A stretch of 64,000 nucleotides of DNA, from assembly GCF_002155145.1 (NCBI RefSeq), contig NZ_CP021323.1, positions 1,116,001-1,180,000 on the forward strand. Direction: 5' to 3'. Made by a program: the position numbers and the translations under genes. Of this stretch, positions 8,592 to 16,976 are shown piece by piece; position 1 is the first letter of the stretch, and each line of letters starts with the position of its first letter. The notes below the pieces were generated by a model. That model had not been told where the DNA came from, made no database searches, and saw nothing but the letters and a program-made list of their open reading frames with translations. Source of the stretch: Kushneria konosiri (GTDB lineage: Bacteria; Pseudomonadota; Gammaproteobacteria; Pseudomonadales; Halomonadaceae).

Positions 8592-9560
8592 ATGACACCC
8601 TCTTCAACAGCAGGCGCACGCCGCCTTGTAGTGCTCGGCACCGGCGGCACCATTGCCGGTTCCTCATCAAATGCTGGCGCCAATCTTGGCTACACCGCCG
8701 GCACGGTCTCGGTAGAAGACCTTCTGGGAGGCATCGCCGCGCCTGACGGTTTCACCCTGCATGCCGAGCAGGTGGCCCAGCTCGACAGCAAGGACATGGA
8801 TACCGCCACCTGGCAGACCCTTCATGAGCGCTGTCAGCACTGGCTGGCCCAGGAGGATGTCGCGGGACTGGTCATCACCCACGGCACCGATACCATCGAG
8901 GAGACGGCGTTTTTCCTGCACTCGGTGCTCTCCAGCGACAAGCCGGTGGTGATGGCCTGCGCCATGCGCCCGGCCACTGCCCGCATGCCGGACGGCCCAC
9001 AGAATCTGCGCGACGCGCTGGCCGTGGCGGCCACCCCCGAGGCCACTGGCGTCACGGTGGTCTGTGCCGGAGAGATCCACAGTGCGCTTGATGTGCGCAA
9101 GGACCACCCCTATCGCCTGAAGGCGTTCTCCTCGGGCGACAGCGGCCCCATCGGCTACGTTGAAGAAGAAAGCGTGCGTCAGGTACGCGCCTGGCCGCGG
9201 CCGGAAGGCAGTGATCAGGGGATTCTGCCTGACGCCGAGCACTGGCCGCGGGTCGAAATTGTACTCAGTCATGCCGGCGCCAGCGGCGCGCTGATCGATC
9301 TGCTGGTGCAGGAACGAGAAAGCGGCGCCTCAAAGCCGGTAGCGGGCATCGTGCTGGGCGCGACCGGCAACGCCAGTCTTCATCGCGACCTTGAGCAGGC
9401 CGCCCAGCGGGCCCGGAGTGCCGGCATCGAGGTGCGGGTGGCCGCGCGCTGCCAGGAGGGGCGGCTGCTCCCTACGCCGGATGCTCCCTTTTTGATCATG
9501 ACGGCGCTTTCACCGGTGAAGGCCAGAATTGCCCTGATGCTTGAACTTTGCCGCGGCTAA
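8592..9560 (+). CDS. L-asparaginase family amidohydrolase
   Basis: The 322-residue protein has both asparaginase threonine motifs: VVLGTGGTIAGS (nucleophile Thr near residue 18) and VITHGTDTIEETAFFL (second Thr and Asp near 95), with SKDMDTATWQ for substrate binding. No signal peptide is visible, so it should act in the cytoplasm. It hydrolyses asparagine, or possibly a side-chain-modified asparagine, to the acid plus ammonia. GGGAG lies eight bases before the ATG at 8592. It follows the aldolase gene by 33 bases, suggesting it supplies an aspartate-type acid to the same pathway; beta-hydroxyasparagine is a conceivable substrate but not shown. Confidence 0.9.
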   Translation: MTPSSTAGARRLVVLGTGGTIAGSSSNAGANLGYTAGTVSVEDLLGGIAAPDGFTLHAEQVAQLDSKDMDTATWQTLHERCQHWLAQEDVAGLVITHGTDTIEETAFFLHSVLSSDKPVVMACAMRPATARMPDGPQNLRDALAVAATPEATGVTVVCAGEIHSALDVRKDHPYRLKAFSSGDSGPIGYVEEESVRQVRAWPRPEGSDQGILPDAEHWPRVEIVLSHAGASGALIDLLVQERESGASKPVAGIVLGATGNASLHRDLEQAAQRARSAGIEVRVAARCQEGRLLPTPDAPFLIMTALSPVKARIALMLELCRG

Positions 9561-9572
9561 AACCGGCTGGAC

Positions 9573-9590
9573 GCCGCTGGTGTCAGCGGC
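9573..9590. terminator. stem-loop between convergent genes
   Basis: GCCGCTG and CAGCGGC pair around GTGT, between the convergent ends of the asparaginase and lactonase genes. Only a weak pyrimidine run follows, so it is a possible rather than a clear terminator. Confidence 0.4.
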
Positions 9591-9606
9591 GCCCTTTCCC
9601 GTGCGA

Positions 9607-10920
9607 TCAACCGCTGACGGCCGTGAAGGCAAAATCGACCGGCACGGGGGAATTGACCGTGTGTACAGGGCCTTCCAGCGCACCGCTTTGCGGATCAATG
9701 CCAAACACCTTGATGGTGTCGCTGTTCTGGTTGCCGACATAGAGAAAGCGACCGGATGCGTCGAGATTCATGCCGCGCGGAATCTCACCGCCGCTGGAGA
9801 CCCAGCCGGTGTTGACCAGCTGTCCGCTCTCGTCATCGATACGAAATATGGCGATGCTGTTCATACCGCGATTGGTGGCGTAGAGCGCATGCCCCTGCGG
9901 ATGGATGCGAAGCTCGGCGGTCGTGTTGCTGCCGCCGGGCACTTCGCCCGGGTTGTCAGGGTTGAATACCGGACGGCCGAACTCGCTGTCAGCCGGCAGG
10001 GTCGACAACGATTGCGTTTGAATGAAACTGCCGCGTTCGGGATAGAAGTCAAAAACATCCACCGTGGAGGACAGCTCGTTGAGCACGTAGGCAAAGGGTT
10101 TTTGCGGATGAAAGACCATATGCCGACAGCCGTTGCCCGAGGCCACATTGGCATAGGGCACCGGCCCGGGGGAGAGCCTGCCGCTGTCCATATCAAGCGT
10201 GAACGCCAGCACCCGATCCGCGCCCAGATCGACCCCGAACACGTGATGCGCTCCCGGTCCCGTGATCATCATGTGCGCGTGCGCGCCTTCCTGACGCACA
10301 CCATCCGGCCCCAGCCCATTGCGGGGCGATTCGACCAGATCGCTCATCTCTTCAATGTCGCCGTTAGCCCCCAGCGGAAAGACCGAGAAACTACCGGTGC
10401 CGTAGTTGGCGGCAAACAGATAGCGGCCGGAGGGATGGACCGAGCAGTGACAGGTCCAGCTGCCCTGCGTTGGCCGGGTATTGATAAAGGCAAGCTCACC
10501 GTTTTTCGGATCGATGCGATAGGCGCTGACGCGTCCCTGCGGCCTGCCATCATCATCGGGCCCGAGTTCATTGACGCTGTAGAGGTAACGGCCATCAGGT
10601 GACAGGGCCAGAAAGGAGGGATTTTCGGCCGCCATGACCTGCACCGGGGTGAGCCCGCCCTGCGCCGGGTCCATGCGAAACACATAAATCCCCTTTGCCT
10701 GGCTGGGCGCCACACCGCCCGGCGCGGTGTTGGGGCCGGTATAGGTACCGACGTAGACGTATTGCGCGCCATTGCCATTGGAGGCGGCCATCGCGGCACT
10801 TGATGCCGACAACAGCGGGTAAAACGCCGCGGCACCGGCCGCCATTCCCATGCCCTTGAGAAGGCGGCGACGCATCTCGTCGGTCAATACGCTGTCTGCA
10901 CCGTTTGATTGCCCATCCAT
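9607..10920 (-). CDS. Tat-exported lactonase family (Pgl-like) seven-bladed beta-propeller
   Basis: The 437-residue protein has a twin-arginine type signal (RRRLLKGMGMAAGAAAFYPLL, cleavage after about AMAA) followed by a cytochrome-D1-like/6-phosphogluconolactonase propeller (VYVGTYTGPN, PSGRYLFAANYGTGSFSVFPL, FHPQKPFAYVLNELSSTVDVF, GRFLYVGNQNSDTIKVF). Relatives hydrolyse sugar lactones or cleave cyclic muconolactone. The start at 10920 is set by GGAGGG six bases upstream; a longer frame to 11034 has no such site and would bury the signal peptide. Export means its substrate would be periplasmic, so the cytoplasmic 6-phosphogluconolactonase role is unlikely. Confidence 0.85.
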   Translation of the reverse strand: MDGQSNGADSVLTDEMRRRLLKGMGMAAGAAAFYPLLSASSAAMAASNGNGAQYVYVGTYTGPNTAPGGVAPSQAKGIYVFRMDPAQGGLTPVQVMAAENPSFLALSPDGRYLYSVNELGPDDDGRPQGRVSAYRIDPKNGELAFINTRPTQGSWTCHCSVHPSGRYLFAANYGTGSFSVFPLGANGDIEEMSDLVESPRNGLGPDGVRQEGAHAHMMITGPGAHHVFGVDLGADRVLAFTLDMDSGRLSPGPVPYANVASGNGCRHMVFHPQKPFAYVLNELSSTVDVFDFYPERGSFIQTQSLSTLPADSEFGRPVFNPDNPGEVPGGSNTTAELRIHPQGHALYATNRGMNSIAIFRIDDESGQLVNTGWVSSGGEIPRGMNLDASGRFLYVGNQNSDTIKVFGIDPQSGALEGPVHTVNSPVPVDFAFTAVSG

Positions 10921-11102
10921 GCCATGCCCTCCGGGAAAGGAAAACCTCAAGCATTGGCCTTCCCTACTGCACCGGCAATCCAGACCTTGGTTTACCCCAG
11001 GGCATGCACCTTCAGGACCGCAGGCATCAGGCAATATTGTTCAATACATCCCTTCTGACCAGGCGCAAGCTGAAAGCCGTTGTTGATTTCAGAGTGTTTC
11101 CC

Positions 11103-11732
11103 TTGTCATCTGCCCTGCTGTTCTCCATGGCCGCCTTTGCGCTGGCGGCCTCGCTCACCCCCGGCCCTGTCAACATCGTGGCATTGAGTGCCGGGCTCAA
11201 CCACGGTGTCCGGCAAAGCCTTGGCCACATCACCGGCGCCACCATCGGTTTCACCCTGCTGCTGGTGCTGGTCGGGCTGGGGCTTCAGTCGCTGTTTGAG
11301 CAGGTGCCACTGGCCGGTGTGGTACTGCGCTGGGGTGGCGTTGCCTTTTTGCTTTACATGGCCGCGATGCTTGCGATGTCAAAGGCTCACGACGCGCACG
11401 CCGAGCCCGCAGCAGCGCCCTCGTTCTGGCAGGGCGCGCTGATGCAGTGGCTCAATCCCAAGGCGTGGGTGGCGTCTGCCGCGGCCGTGAGTGCCTATAC
11501 CCGGGATGGCACCGGAATCGCTGTACTGGCCATCATCTTTTTTATCCTGTGCTATGCCAGCATCAGCGTCTGGGCAGTGATGGGAGGCTGGCTCGGGGCA
11601 CGACTGACTCAGGCGCACCATCTGCGCCGGCTCAACCGGATCATGGCAGCACTTCTGGTGGCCAGTGCCGCGGCCATGGCCCTGATGTCGCTTGGCGATA
11701 CTGCCGGGGCGTTGCCGCCGTCAGACGTTTGA
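11103..11732 (+). CDS. LysE/RhtB family amino-acid exporter
   Basis: A membrane protein of about 209 residues with six predicted hydrophobic segments and the LysE opening LAASLTPGPVNIVALSAGLNHG. Family members export amino acids such as lysine, threonine or homoserine lactone, driven by the proton gradient. The start is unclear: TTG at 11103 keeps the first helix complete, GTG at 11094 is possible, and ATG at 11130 would cut the helix. The gene converges with, and at its 3' end overlaps by 92 bases, a frameshifted AraC-type regulator; such pairs are often regulator and target. Confidence 0.85.
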   Translation: MSSALLFSMAAFALAASLTPGPVNIVALSAGLNHGVRQSLGHITGATIGFTLLLVLVGLGLQSLFEQVPLAGVVLRWGGVAFLLYMAAMLAMSKAHDAHAEPAAAPSFWQGALMQWLNPKAWVASAAAVSAYTRDGTGIAVLAIIFFILCYASISVWAVMGGWLGARLTQAHHLRRLNRIMAALLVASAAAMALMSLGDTAGALPPSDV

Positions 11733-12500
11733 AGGTGCGCTGAAAATGCGCCTGATCGGCGAAATGGCAGTTCAGCGCCGTTTCGGCGATATCCGCGCCG
11801 CGCCTGAGCGCACGCTGGCCCCAGCGAATGCGACAATCGATCAAAAAGGCGTGGGGCGTGATGCCGTAGTCACGGCGAAAGCCCCGGATGAGGGTAAACC
11901 GCGAGCATCCCGCCGCGTGGGCCACCTGCTCAAGGCTCAGGGGCGATAGACAGTTCGTACGGATAAACGCCGCGGCGCGAGCGGTCATCTCGCTTTCACC
12001 TGACTCGATGTGCGGCGCTGTACCCAGCACCTCGAGGGCCTGATCGATTACACCTTCGATCTCGCCAGCCTGCGGCGACCGATCTGAATCGAAAAATCCT
12101 TCGGCCAGCTCAAAAAACGCCTGATAAAGCGACGGGTCGCGACTGATGCGCCGAGCCAGCGGCTGAAAGCCCTCCACACCATGCGTCTGACGCGCCGCCA
12201 ACCAGTGCGGATGATATAGAGCATGAAATAGGACCAGGGAAGGCCATCGCTCGGGTTGCAGGCGTGCACCTCGCCCGGATTCATGGCCACCACGCTGCCC
12301 CGTGAGACCGGGACGATATGCTCGACCCTCTCATGGCAGTACTCATAGTGGCTCTGCCCGCCCAGTACGGCGCCCAGCGACAGGGTGTCATGGCTGTGAC
12401 GGGCATAGCGCACTGCTCGGGCATTCCGGGTCAGACGCGCTTCCAGCCACGGCAGATCCGGATGACGCCAGAAGTGCATGTCATGCGATGCGCGTGCCAT
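11641..12500 (-). pseudogene. AraC family regulator, frameshifted
   Basis: Two frames together make one AraC protein of about 286 residues. The N-terminal cupin sensor (HSHDTLSLGAVLGGQSHYEY, GEVHACNPSDGLPWSYFMLYI) is in one frame and the C-terminal double HTH (LSLEQVAHAAGCSRFTLIRGFRRDYG, then LNCHFADQAHFQRTFKRL) in another. The break is at about 12212: adding one base there restores LYIDPHWLAARQ, a typical AraC link. As read, the product would lack its DNA-binding domain. Whether this is a true mutation or a sequence error cannot be told from one genome. It is likely the regulator of the convergent LysE exporter. Confidence 0.85.
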
Positions 12501-12532
12501 TTCCCCTCCCTCGCTTGCAACACCTACCGTCG

Positions 12533-13462
12533 TTATACCCGGATATCTTCCGGCCCACGGATTTCAGCCTCGATACGAACGCCGGTCTCGCGCTCCTCAC
12601 TGGAGAAGCCGTCAAAAGTACTCAACGTTCCGAAATCCAGTCCGGTCAGGGCCTCGATGCGGGCCACGCTACGCTGCCAGGTCTTGTACTGGCCAAACAT
12701 GAAGCCAAGCTGATCCAGCGCATCGCTCTGTTCGATCATGTAGGCCGTGGCCGAAGGCCGACCGTCTTCACCTGCAAAGGCCACCACCTTCCAGTAGGCC
12801 TCAGGGATCTGAAAGCCGCGATACACCCGGTCGTCAGGATCAAGAACGGGGCCGGAGAAGACCGTGATGCGCTGGCGATCGGCGCGGGCATTGTCCAGCA
12901 GATAATCCTCAAGCCCAAGCCAGGTCTGCTGGTTGAAGCCTGCCATCTGCGGTGTGGCGTTGGTGAAGTGAAAGGTATCGTCATTGGCCTGCCGGGCGTT
13001 GTCTCCCCAGTTGGCCGCCGTGCGACGCACCAGATGACCTCGATCGAGTGGATTGTGGCTATAGAGATCAGGACCGGCCTGCAGGTCGTCGTCGATCCGT
13101 GGATCAAAGCGCCAGTGATCGCTGCCACGGGGAACACTGACCAGCGCGCCACCATCAATGTTGACTGCCGTGAACAGGGCAAGCCTTCGGCTTTTCGACA
13201 TCACCAGCGAAAAATGGGTGTAATCGAGCCGGCCATCCTCGCGGCCGGGCACCGGCGTGACGTCTTCGGCCAGTACCCCGGAAGGCATCGGCAGGGCCAC
13301 CGGCATGTCTTTCAAAAAATCGGCGTCATAGCCCTCGCGGGATGCCAGTGCCTCCACGGTGGCGGTATGGGCCTCAGGCGGTTCGGCCCGTGCCGTGGCT
13401 GCGGGTTCAATCAAGCGGCGCATGTCGCGAAGGCCGGTCCGTTCATGGTTGCGAGCAGTCAT
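12533..13462 (-). CDS. DNA/RNA non-specific endonuclease (NUC1/beta-beta-alpha Me type)
   Basis: The 309-residue protein carries the endonuclease NS core DRGHLVRRTAANWG (catalytic His of the DRGH motif near residue 146) followed by the metal-binding Asn in TNATPQMAGFNQQTW. Such enzymes cut single- and double-stranded nucleic acids with Mg. No signal peptide or membrane segment is visible, unusual for a family that is mostly secreted or kept with an inhibitor. The start at 13462 has GGGAG seven bases upstream. It overlaps the end of the GGDEF/EAL gene by 20 bases, so the two are translationally coupled. No immunity gene is apparent nearby. Confidence 0.9.
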   Translation of the reverse strand: MTARNHERTGLRDMRRLIEPAATARAEPPEAHTATVEALASREGYDADFLKDMPVALPMPSGVLAEDVTPVPGREDGRLDYTHFSLVMSKSRRLALFTAVNIDGGALVSVPRGSDHWRFDPRIDDDLQAGPDLYSHNPLDRGHLVRRTAANWGDNARQANDDTFHFTNATPQMAGFNQQTWLGLEDYLLDNARADRQRITVFSGPVLDPDDRVYRGFQIPEAYWKVVAFAGEDGRPSATAYMIEQSDALDQLGFMFGQYKTWQRSVARIEALTGLDFGTLSTFDGFSSEERETGVRIEAEIRGPEDIRV

Positions 13463-15083
13463 GGTGAGCTCCCTGAGGCGTGATATCTGTAGCCTGGCAG
13501 AGATGGCCCCGAACGTCGGTCGCAGGTGGATGACGTTCCAGAAGATGCTGTCGCAGGGCCTGGGCCGGCATCGGTCGACCAAAGAGATAGCCCTGTCCCA
13601 GGTGGCAACCCTGTCGTACCAGACGCTCGGCCAGGCGCTCATCCTCGATGCCTTCGGCCACGACCGCCATACCCAGCGACCGGCCCATGGCAATGATCAT
13701 GCGCACCAGATTGTCCTGACGAATCTCTTCTGCATTGAAAAAGGAGCGATCGATCTTGATCTTGTCGACATCCAGCCGCGCCAGGTGATAAAGCCCCGAA
13801 TAGCCGGTTCCGAAATCATCCAGCGATACGTGCACGCCCATGTCATGTAGCCGATTCAGGTTCTGTTGAACGATGTCCAGCCGCTCGATCAGCACGTTTT
13901 CGGTAATTTCGACCTCCAGACGATCGGCCGGAAACGCGTGACGCTCAAGCAGTGAGGCCATCTGCGGCACAAACGTTTCATCTTCCAGATACGAGGCCGT
14001 GATATTGATCGCCAGAAAGCAGTGACCCGGCCACTGCCGGGCATCCTGTATGGCGCAGTCCAGCAGGTGGCGGGTCATCTCCGGCATCAACCCCAGGCGT
14101 TCAATCAGCGGGATGAACTCATCCGGCGGGACCAGCCCGCGCTCGGGATGCTGCCAGCGGGCCAGCATCTCGACACCGACCGTCTCACGGCTTTCAAGCG
14201 CCACGACCGGTTGATAAAAGGGCACGATCTCGCCGTCATCCAGTGCCTGTCTGAGGCGCTGGGCGTGACGGGCATCCGACTGTTTGGCTTCGGGCAGGAA
14301 GGTGTCCTGCAGCCGTATCCGCTCGCCACTGCACTTGGCCTTGTGCATGGCGCTATAGGCCGCGGCCAGCAGTTGATCGGCCGAGGTGGCGTTGAGGGGG
14401 GCGACGGCGATGCCGATGGTGGTTTCCAGTATTTCGCGTCGATGGCCACAGACCAGCGGCTGTCGCACCAGCCCCTGTAATGCCTGCGCCTGGTCAAGAA
14501 TCTCGCGCCGGGTCAGCGCACCGGTCAACGCCACCACGAATTCGTCGCCTCCCAGTCGCCCCAGCAGCGGGTCGCCAACGGCGCGCACACTGTTCAGTCG
14601 CCCGGCAATACGGCGCAGGGCATAATCTCCCGCCGTGTTGCCATGGGCATCATTGATGGCCTGAAAGTGATCAAGGTCGATGACCAGCAGCGCGGTCTGC
14701 TCAAGCATCGGGCTGAGCCGGGCATGCAGCAGGGTCATGAAATGGGGGCGATTCATGAGATCGGTCAGGGCATCGTGCCGGGCCAGATGATAGCCGTGCG
14801 CTCGGGCGGCCAGCAGATGGCGATAGCGGTGACGCAGCCGCCAGATCAGCCGAAGGGAGAGTATCCATGGCACGACCATGGCCACGGCGGCAAATCCGGT
14901 ACAGGTCAGAATAAAGCGCCAGCGCGAGGCAGTATCGAGATCCGGCGGCTTGCCCCAGCCCAACCACTTGAAGGCCGGTACCTCCAGCCAGAACTCCCAG
15001 GTCACGGCAATCAAAAAGAGGATCACAAGCGTGGCGGCAAAGAGCGCAAGCCCCTGACGAAGGAGATAACCCTTGGTTCGCAT
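13443..15083 (-). CDS. membrane GGDEF-EAL cyclic-di-GMP enzyme
   Basis: The 546-residue protein has two N-terminal membrane segments (about residues 10-30 and 58-80) flanking a short periplasmic loop, a GGDEF domain with intact GRLGGDEFVVAL (about residue 200), and an EAL domain with GVEMLARW, ITEN, the DDFGTGYSGL loop and KIDRSF motif. Both catalytic signatures look usable, so it could make or degrade c-di-GMP; no canonical RxxD inhibitory site lies before GGDEF. EAL-positive composite proteins often act mainly as phosphodiesterases. It is first in a two-gene operon with the nuclease. Confidence 0.92.
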   Translation of the reverse strand: MRTKGYLLRQGLALFAATLVILFLIAVTWEFWLEVPAFKWLGWGKPPDLDTASRWRFILTCTGFAAVAMVVPWILSLRLIWRLRHRYRHLLAARAHGYHLARHDALTDLMNRPHFMTLLHARLSPMLEQTALLVIDLDHFQAINDAHGNTAGDYALRRIAGRLNSVRAVGDPLLGRLGGDEFVVALTGALTRREILDQAQALQGLVRQPLVCGHRREILETTIGIAVAPLNATSADQLLAAAYSAMHKAKCSGERIRLQDTFLPEAKQSDARHAQRLRQALDDGEIVPFYQPVVALESRETVGVEMLARWQHPERGLVPPDEFIPLIERLGLMPEMTRHLLDCAIQDARQWPGHCFLAINITASYLEDETFVPQMASLLERHAFPADRLEVEITENVLIERLDIVQQNLNRLHDMGVHVSLDDFGTGYSGLYHLARLDVDKIKIDRSFFNAEEIRQDNLVRMIIAMGRSLGMAVVAEGIEDERLAERLVRQGCHLGQGYLFGRPMPAQALRQHLLERHPPATDVRGHLCQATDITPQGAHHDCSQP

Positions 15084-15290
15084 GAAAAGAAGTACCAGAG
15101 CCGCGGCCGTTGACTGACAGCAATTATTTGAGAAATGTCTAATAATAGAGCTTATCTATCGGCCGCTACTTTAGTCTTCTGAACCTTGCGTTCATACCTT
15201 CAGATGAGATGGCCTGTAAAAGAAATCACCGTCAGAAATGAAAGACCAGGGCCAGACCGGACCTTGCCCACGTTTATCCTGCCGGGATAT

Positions 15291-15551
15291 TCAGGCACTC
15301 GAGCGTCGGTTGATCTGGCCGCGCATGCGCTCACGCAGGGAAGGGGCCGCCAGCCGATGCAGATCGTGAGGGGTACAACGCACAAGCCGACCGTGCATTC
15401 TGATCAGGCAGTCACTGCCTTCAACGCAGACCGGATGAATATCGCGCTGTTTGAGCCGTTCCATTTCCCGTGATGTCAGACCCAGCATGAGCATTACTCC
15501 GTGACCGTGGATAGCATCTGTCAGGCGCAGCATGTCGAGCGCGGATGTCAC
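15291..15551 (-). CDS. small hypothetical protein
   Basis: An 86-codon frame starting with GTG 24 bases after the DUF2256 gene on the same strand; an internal ATG gives 80 residues (MLRLTDAIHGHGVMLMLGLT). It is rich in Arg and His, with no family I recognise, no signal peptide and no membrane segment. It is kept because it follows an overlapping small-gene operon and fills an otherwise empty stretch, but it may be chance. Confidence 0.35.
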   Translation of the reverse strand: MTSALDMLRLTDAIHGHGVMLMLGLTSREMERLKQRDIHPVCVEGSDCLIRMHGRLVRCTPHDLHRLAAPSLRERMRGQINRRSSA

Positions 15552-15575
15552 GGTGATGACACTCTGATAACGGCG

Positions 15576-15710
15576 TCATGACTTCGAGCGCCGACATCGT
15601 TCGGAGCAGTAGATCACGCTGTCCCAGTTGCGCGCCCACTTCTTGCGCCAGGTAAAGGGAAGACCACACACCGGGCAGGTTTTGGTCGGCAGATCGGATT
15701 TCTTTCGCAT
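15576..15710 (-). CDS. DUF2256 zinc-ribbon protein
   Basis: A complete 44-residue gene starting [20 protein letters not shown] and ending with [11 protein letters not shown]. Two Cys pairs (CPVC and CSERC) with the [10 protein letters not shown] centre are typical of DUF2256 proteins, small zinc-binding proteins of unknown function often found near photolyase or other stress genes. Its ATG overlaps the stop of the upstream lipoprotein gene (TGATG), so the two are coupled. Confidence 0.88.
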   Translation of the reverse strand: MRKKSDLPTKTCPVCGLPFTWRKKWARNWDSVIYCSERCRRSKS

Positions 15711-16264
15711 CAGTTGGCCGGCACTTCCATCGCGTCTGATGAGGGCGTCTCGATCCAGTTCGAGATGCCAAGGGTTTGAGGCATCCTGTCGCCAAGCAGA
15801 TGTGTCAGCGACCGTGCACGCGCCGAGCGGCAGCCGCCGTCGTGTAAAAGCGTTGCCCGATGCCCGTTATGCCAGATCCAGGTCACGGTGTAATGCGACA
15901 TGTCCGTCACGCGCGGCCCGCAGTCGTCGGATTCGCGTGACTGATCCATCATCGGCTGCCATGGGGCCAGAGCCTGCTGAAGCCGGGAAAACGCCTGCGC
16001 GTCGTTTTGACGGACCTGCCTGCCCCTGGCCTGCGTATGCTGTTGACCGATAAACGTGGTGGTGCCATCGGCGCGAACCTCAACGGAGTAGACCGGGCAA
16101 AACCCATGGCAGGGCCCGACCTCATAGCGAATGCTGGTCAGATCACCGGCTGCTGCCGCCGCGATATCACCGCGGTTTGAGGCTGGCTCAGGATCGCCGC
16201 CGCTCGCGCAGCCTGCCAGCATGACAGCACCTGCCAGACACGTGGCGCGCAGAAAAGTGTTCAT
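15710..16264 (-). CDS. lipoprotein with DUF6438-like domain
   Basis: The 184-residue protein begins [20 protein letters not shown], a lipoprotein signal with lipobox LAGC, so the mature protein is lipid-anchored. The domain starting [20 protein letters not shown] is typical of DUF6438: a CPxY motif preceded by a strand. A second Cys region ([20 protein letters not shown]) suggests disulfides in the periplasm. Function is unknown. The start at 16264 was chosen for the signal peptide; the frame runs upstream to 16492 over the end of ubiX. Confidence 0.8.
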   Translation of the reverse strand: MNTFLRATCLAGAVMLAGCASGGDPEPASNRGDIAAAAAGDLTSIRYEVGPCHGFCPVYSVEVRADGTTTFIGQQHTQARGRQVRQNDAQAFSRLQQALAPWQPMMDQSRESDDCGPRVTDMSHYTVTWIWHNGHRATLLHDGGCRSARARSLTHLLGDRMPQTLGISNWIETPSSDAMEVPAN

Positions 16265-16328
16265 GGACAAACTCCCTGATCGTTGTGCCCTGCCCGTGGC
16301 GACGAGCTGCTTCAAACGTGGCCCCTGA

Positions 16329-16919
16329 TCATCGGGCCCTGCCCGGCGGGTGAAGGTTTTCGCCCCAGCGCGGCATGCCGTCGATCTCGATATCAAAGAG
16401 ATCCAGCGCGCGCGCCACGCTGTGATCGACCATCTCCTCGATTGTGGTCGGCCGGGCGTAAAAGGCCGGCACCGGCGGAAACAGGATGGCACCCATTTCG
16501 GTCAGGGTCGTCATGGTGCGCAGATGCCCCAGATGCAGCGGCGTTTCGCGCAGCATCAACACCAGCCGACGGCGCTCCTTGAGCACCACATCGGCGGCGC
16601 GCGAGATCAGATTGGTGGTCGTGCCGGTGGCGATTTCCGACATGGTCTTGATCGAACAGGGGGCCACCAGCATGCCGAGCGTTTTAAAGGAGCCGGAAGC
16701 CAAGGAAGCACCGATATCGCCGACCGGATGGACCTCATCGGCCAGCGCAAACAGTTGATCGCGGCTGATGCCGGTCTCATAGCGACGGGTCAGCTCGGCG
16801 GATTTGGACACCACCAGATGGGTCTCGATCTCAAGCGGCCTGAGCAGCTCCAGGGCGCGCGCGCCGTAGACAAAGCCTGTGGCACCGGTAATGGCAATGA
16901 TCAGTCGACGACGGGGCAT
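16329..16919 (-). CDS. ubiX: flavin prenyltransferase UbiX
   Basis: The enzyme prenylates FMN with dimethylallyl phosphate to make the prenyl-FMN cofactor of UbiD decarboxylases, needed for ubiquinone synthesis. The 196-residue length and the motifs fit: [20 protein letters not shown] at the N-terminus, [20 protein letters not shown] in the middle and the C-terminal [16 protein letters not shown]. It stands between the lipoprotein and RNase Z genes on the same strand, about 60 bases from each. No ubiD is nearby. Confidence 0.95.
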   Translation of the reverse strand: MPRRRLIIAITGATGFVYGARALELLRPLEIETHLVVSKSAELTRRYETGISRDQLFALADEVHPVGDIGASLASGSFKTLGMLVAPCSIKTMSEIATGTTTNLISRAADVVLKERRRLVLMLRETPLHLGHLRTMTTLTEMGAILFPPVPAFYARPTTIEEMVDHSVARALDLFDIEIDGMPRWGENLHPPGRAR

Positions 16920-16976
16920 CAGGGCTCCTGCAAATCATGAAAGAACGCGTAAGCCCCATTGTAGCCGGGCATGCCC

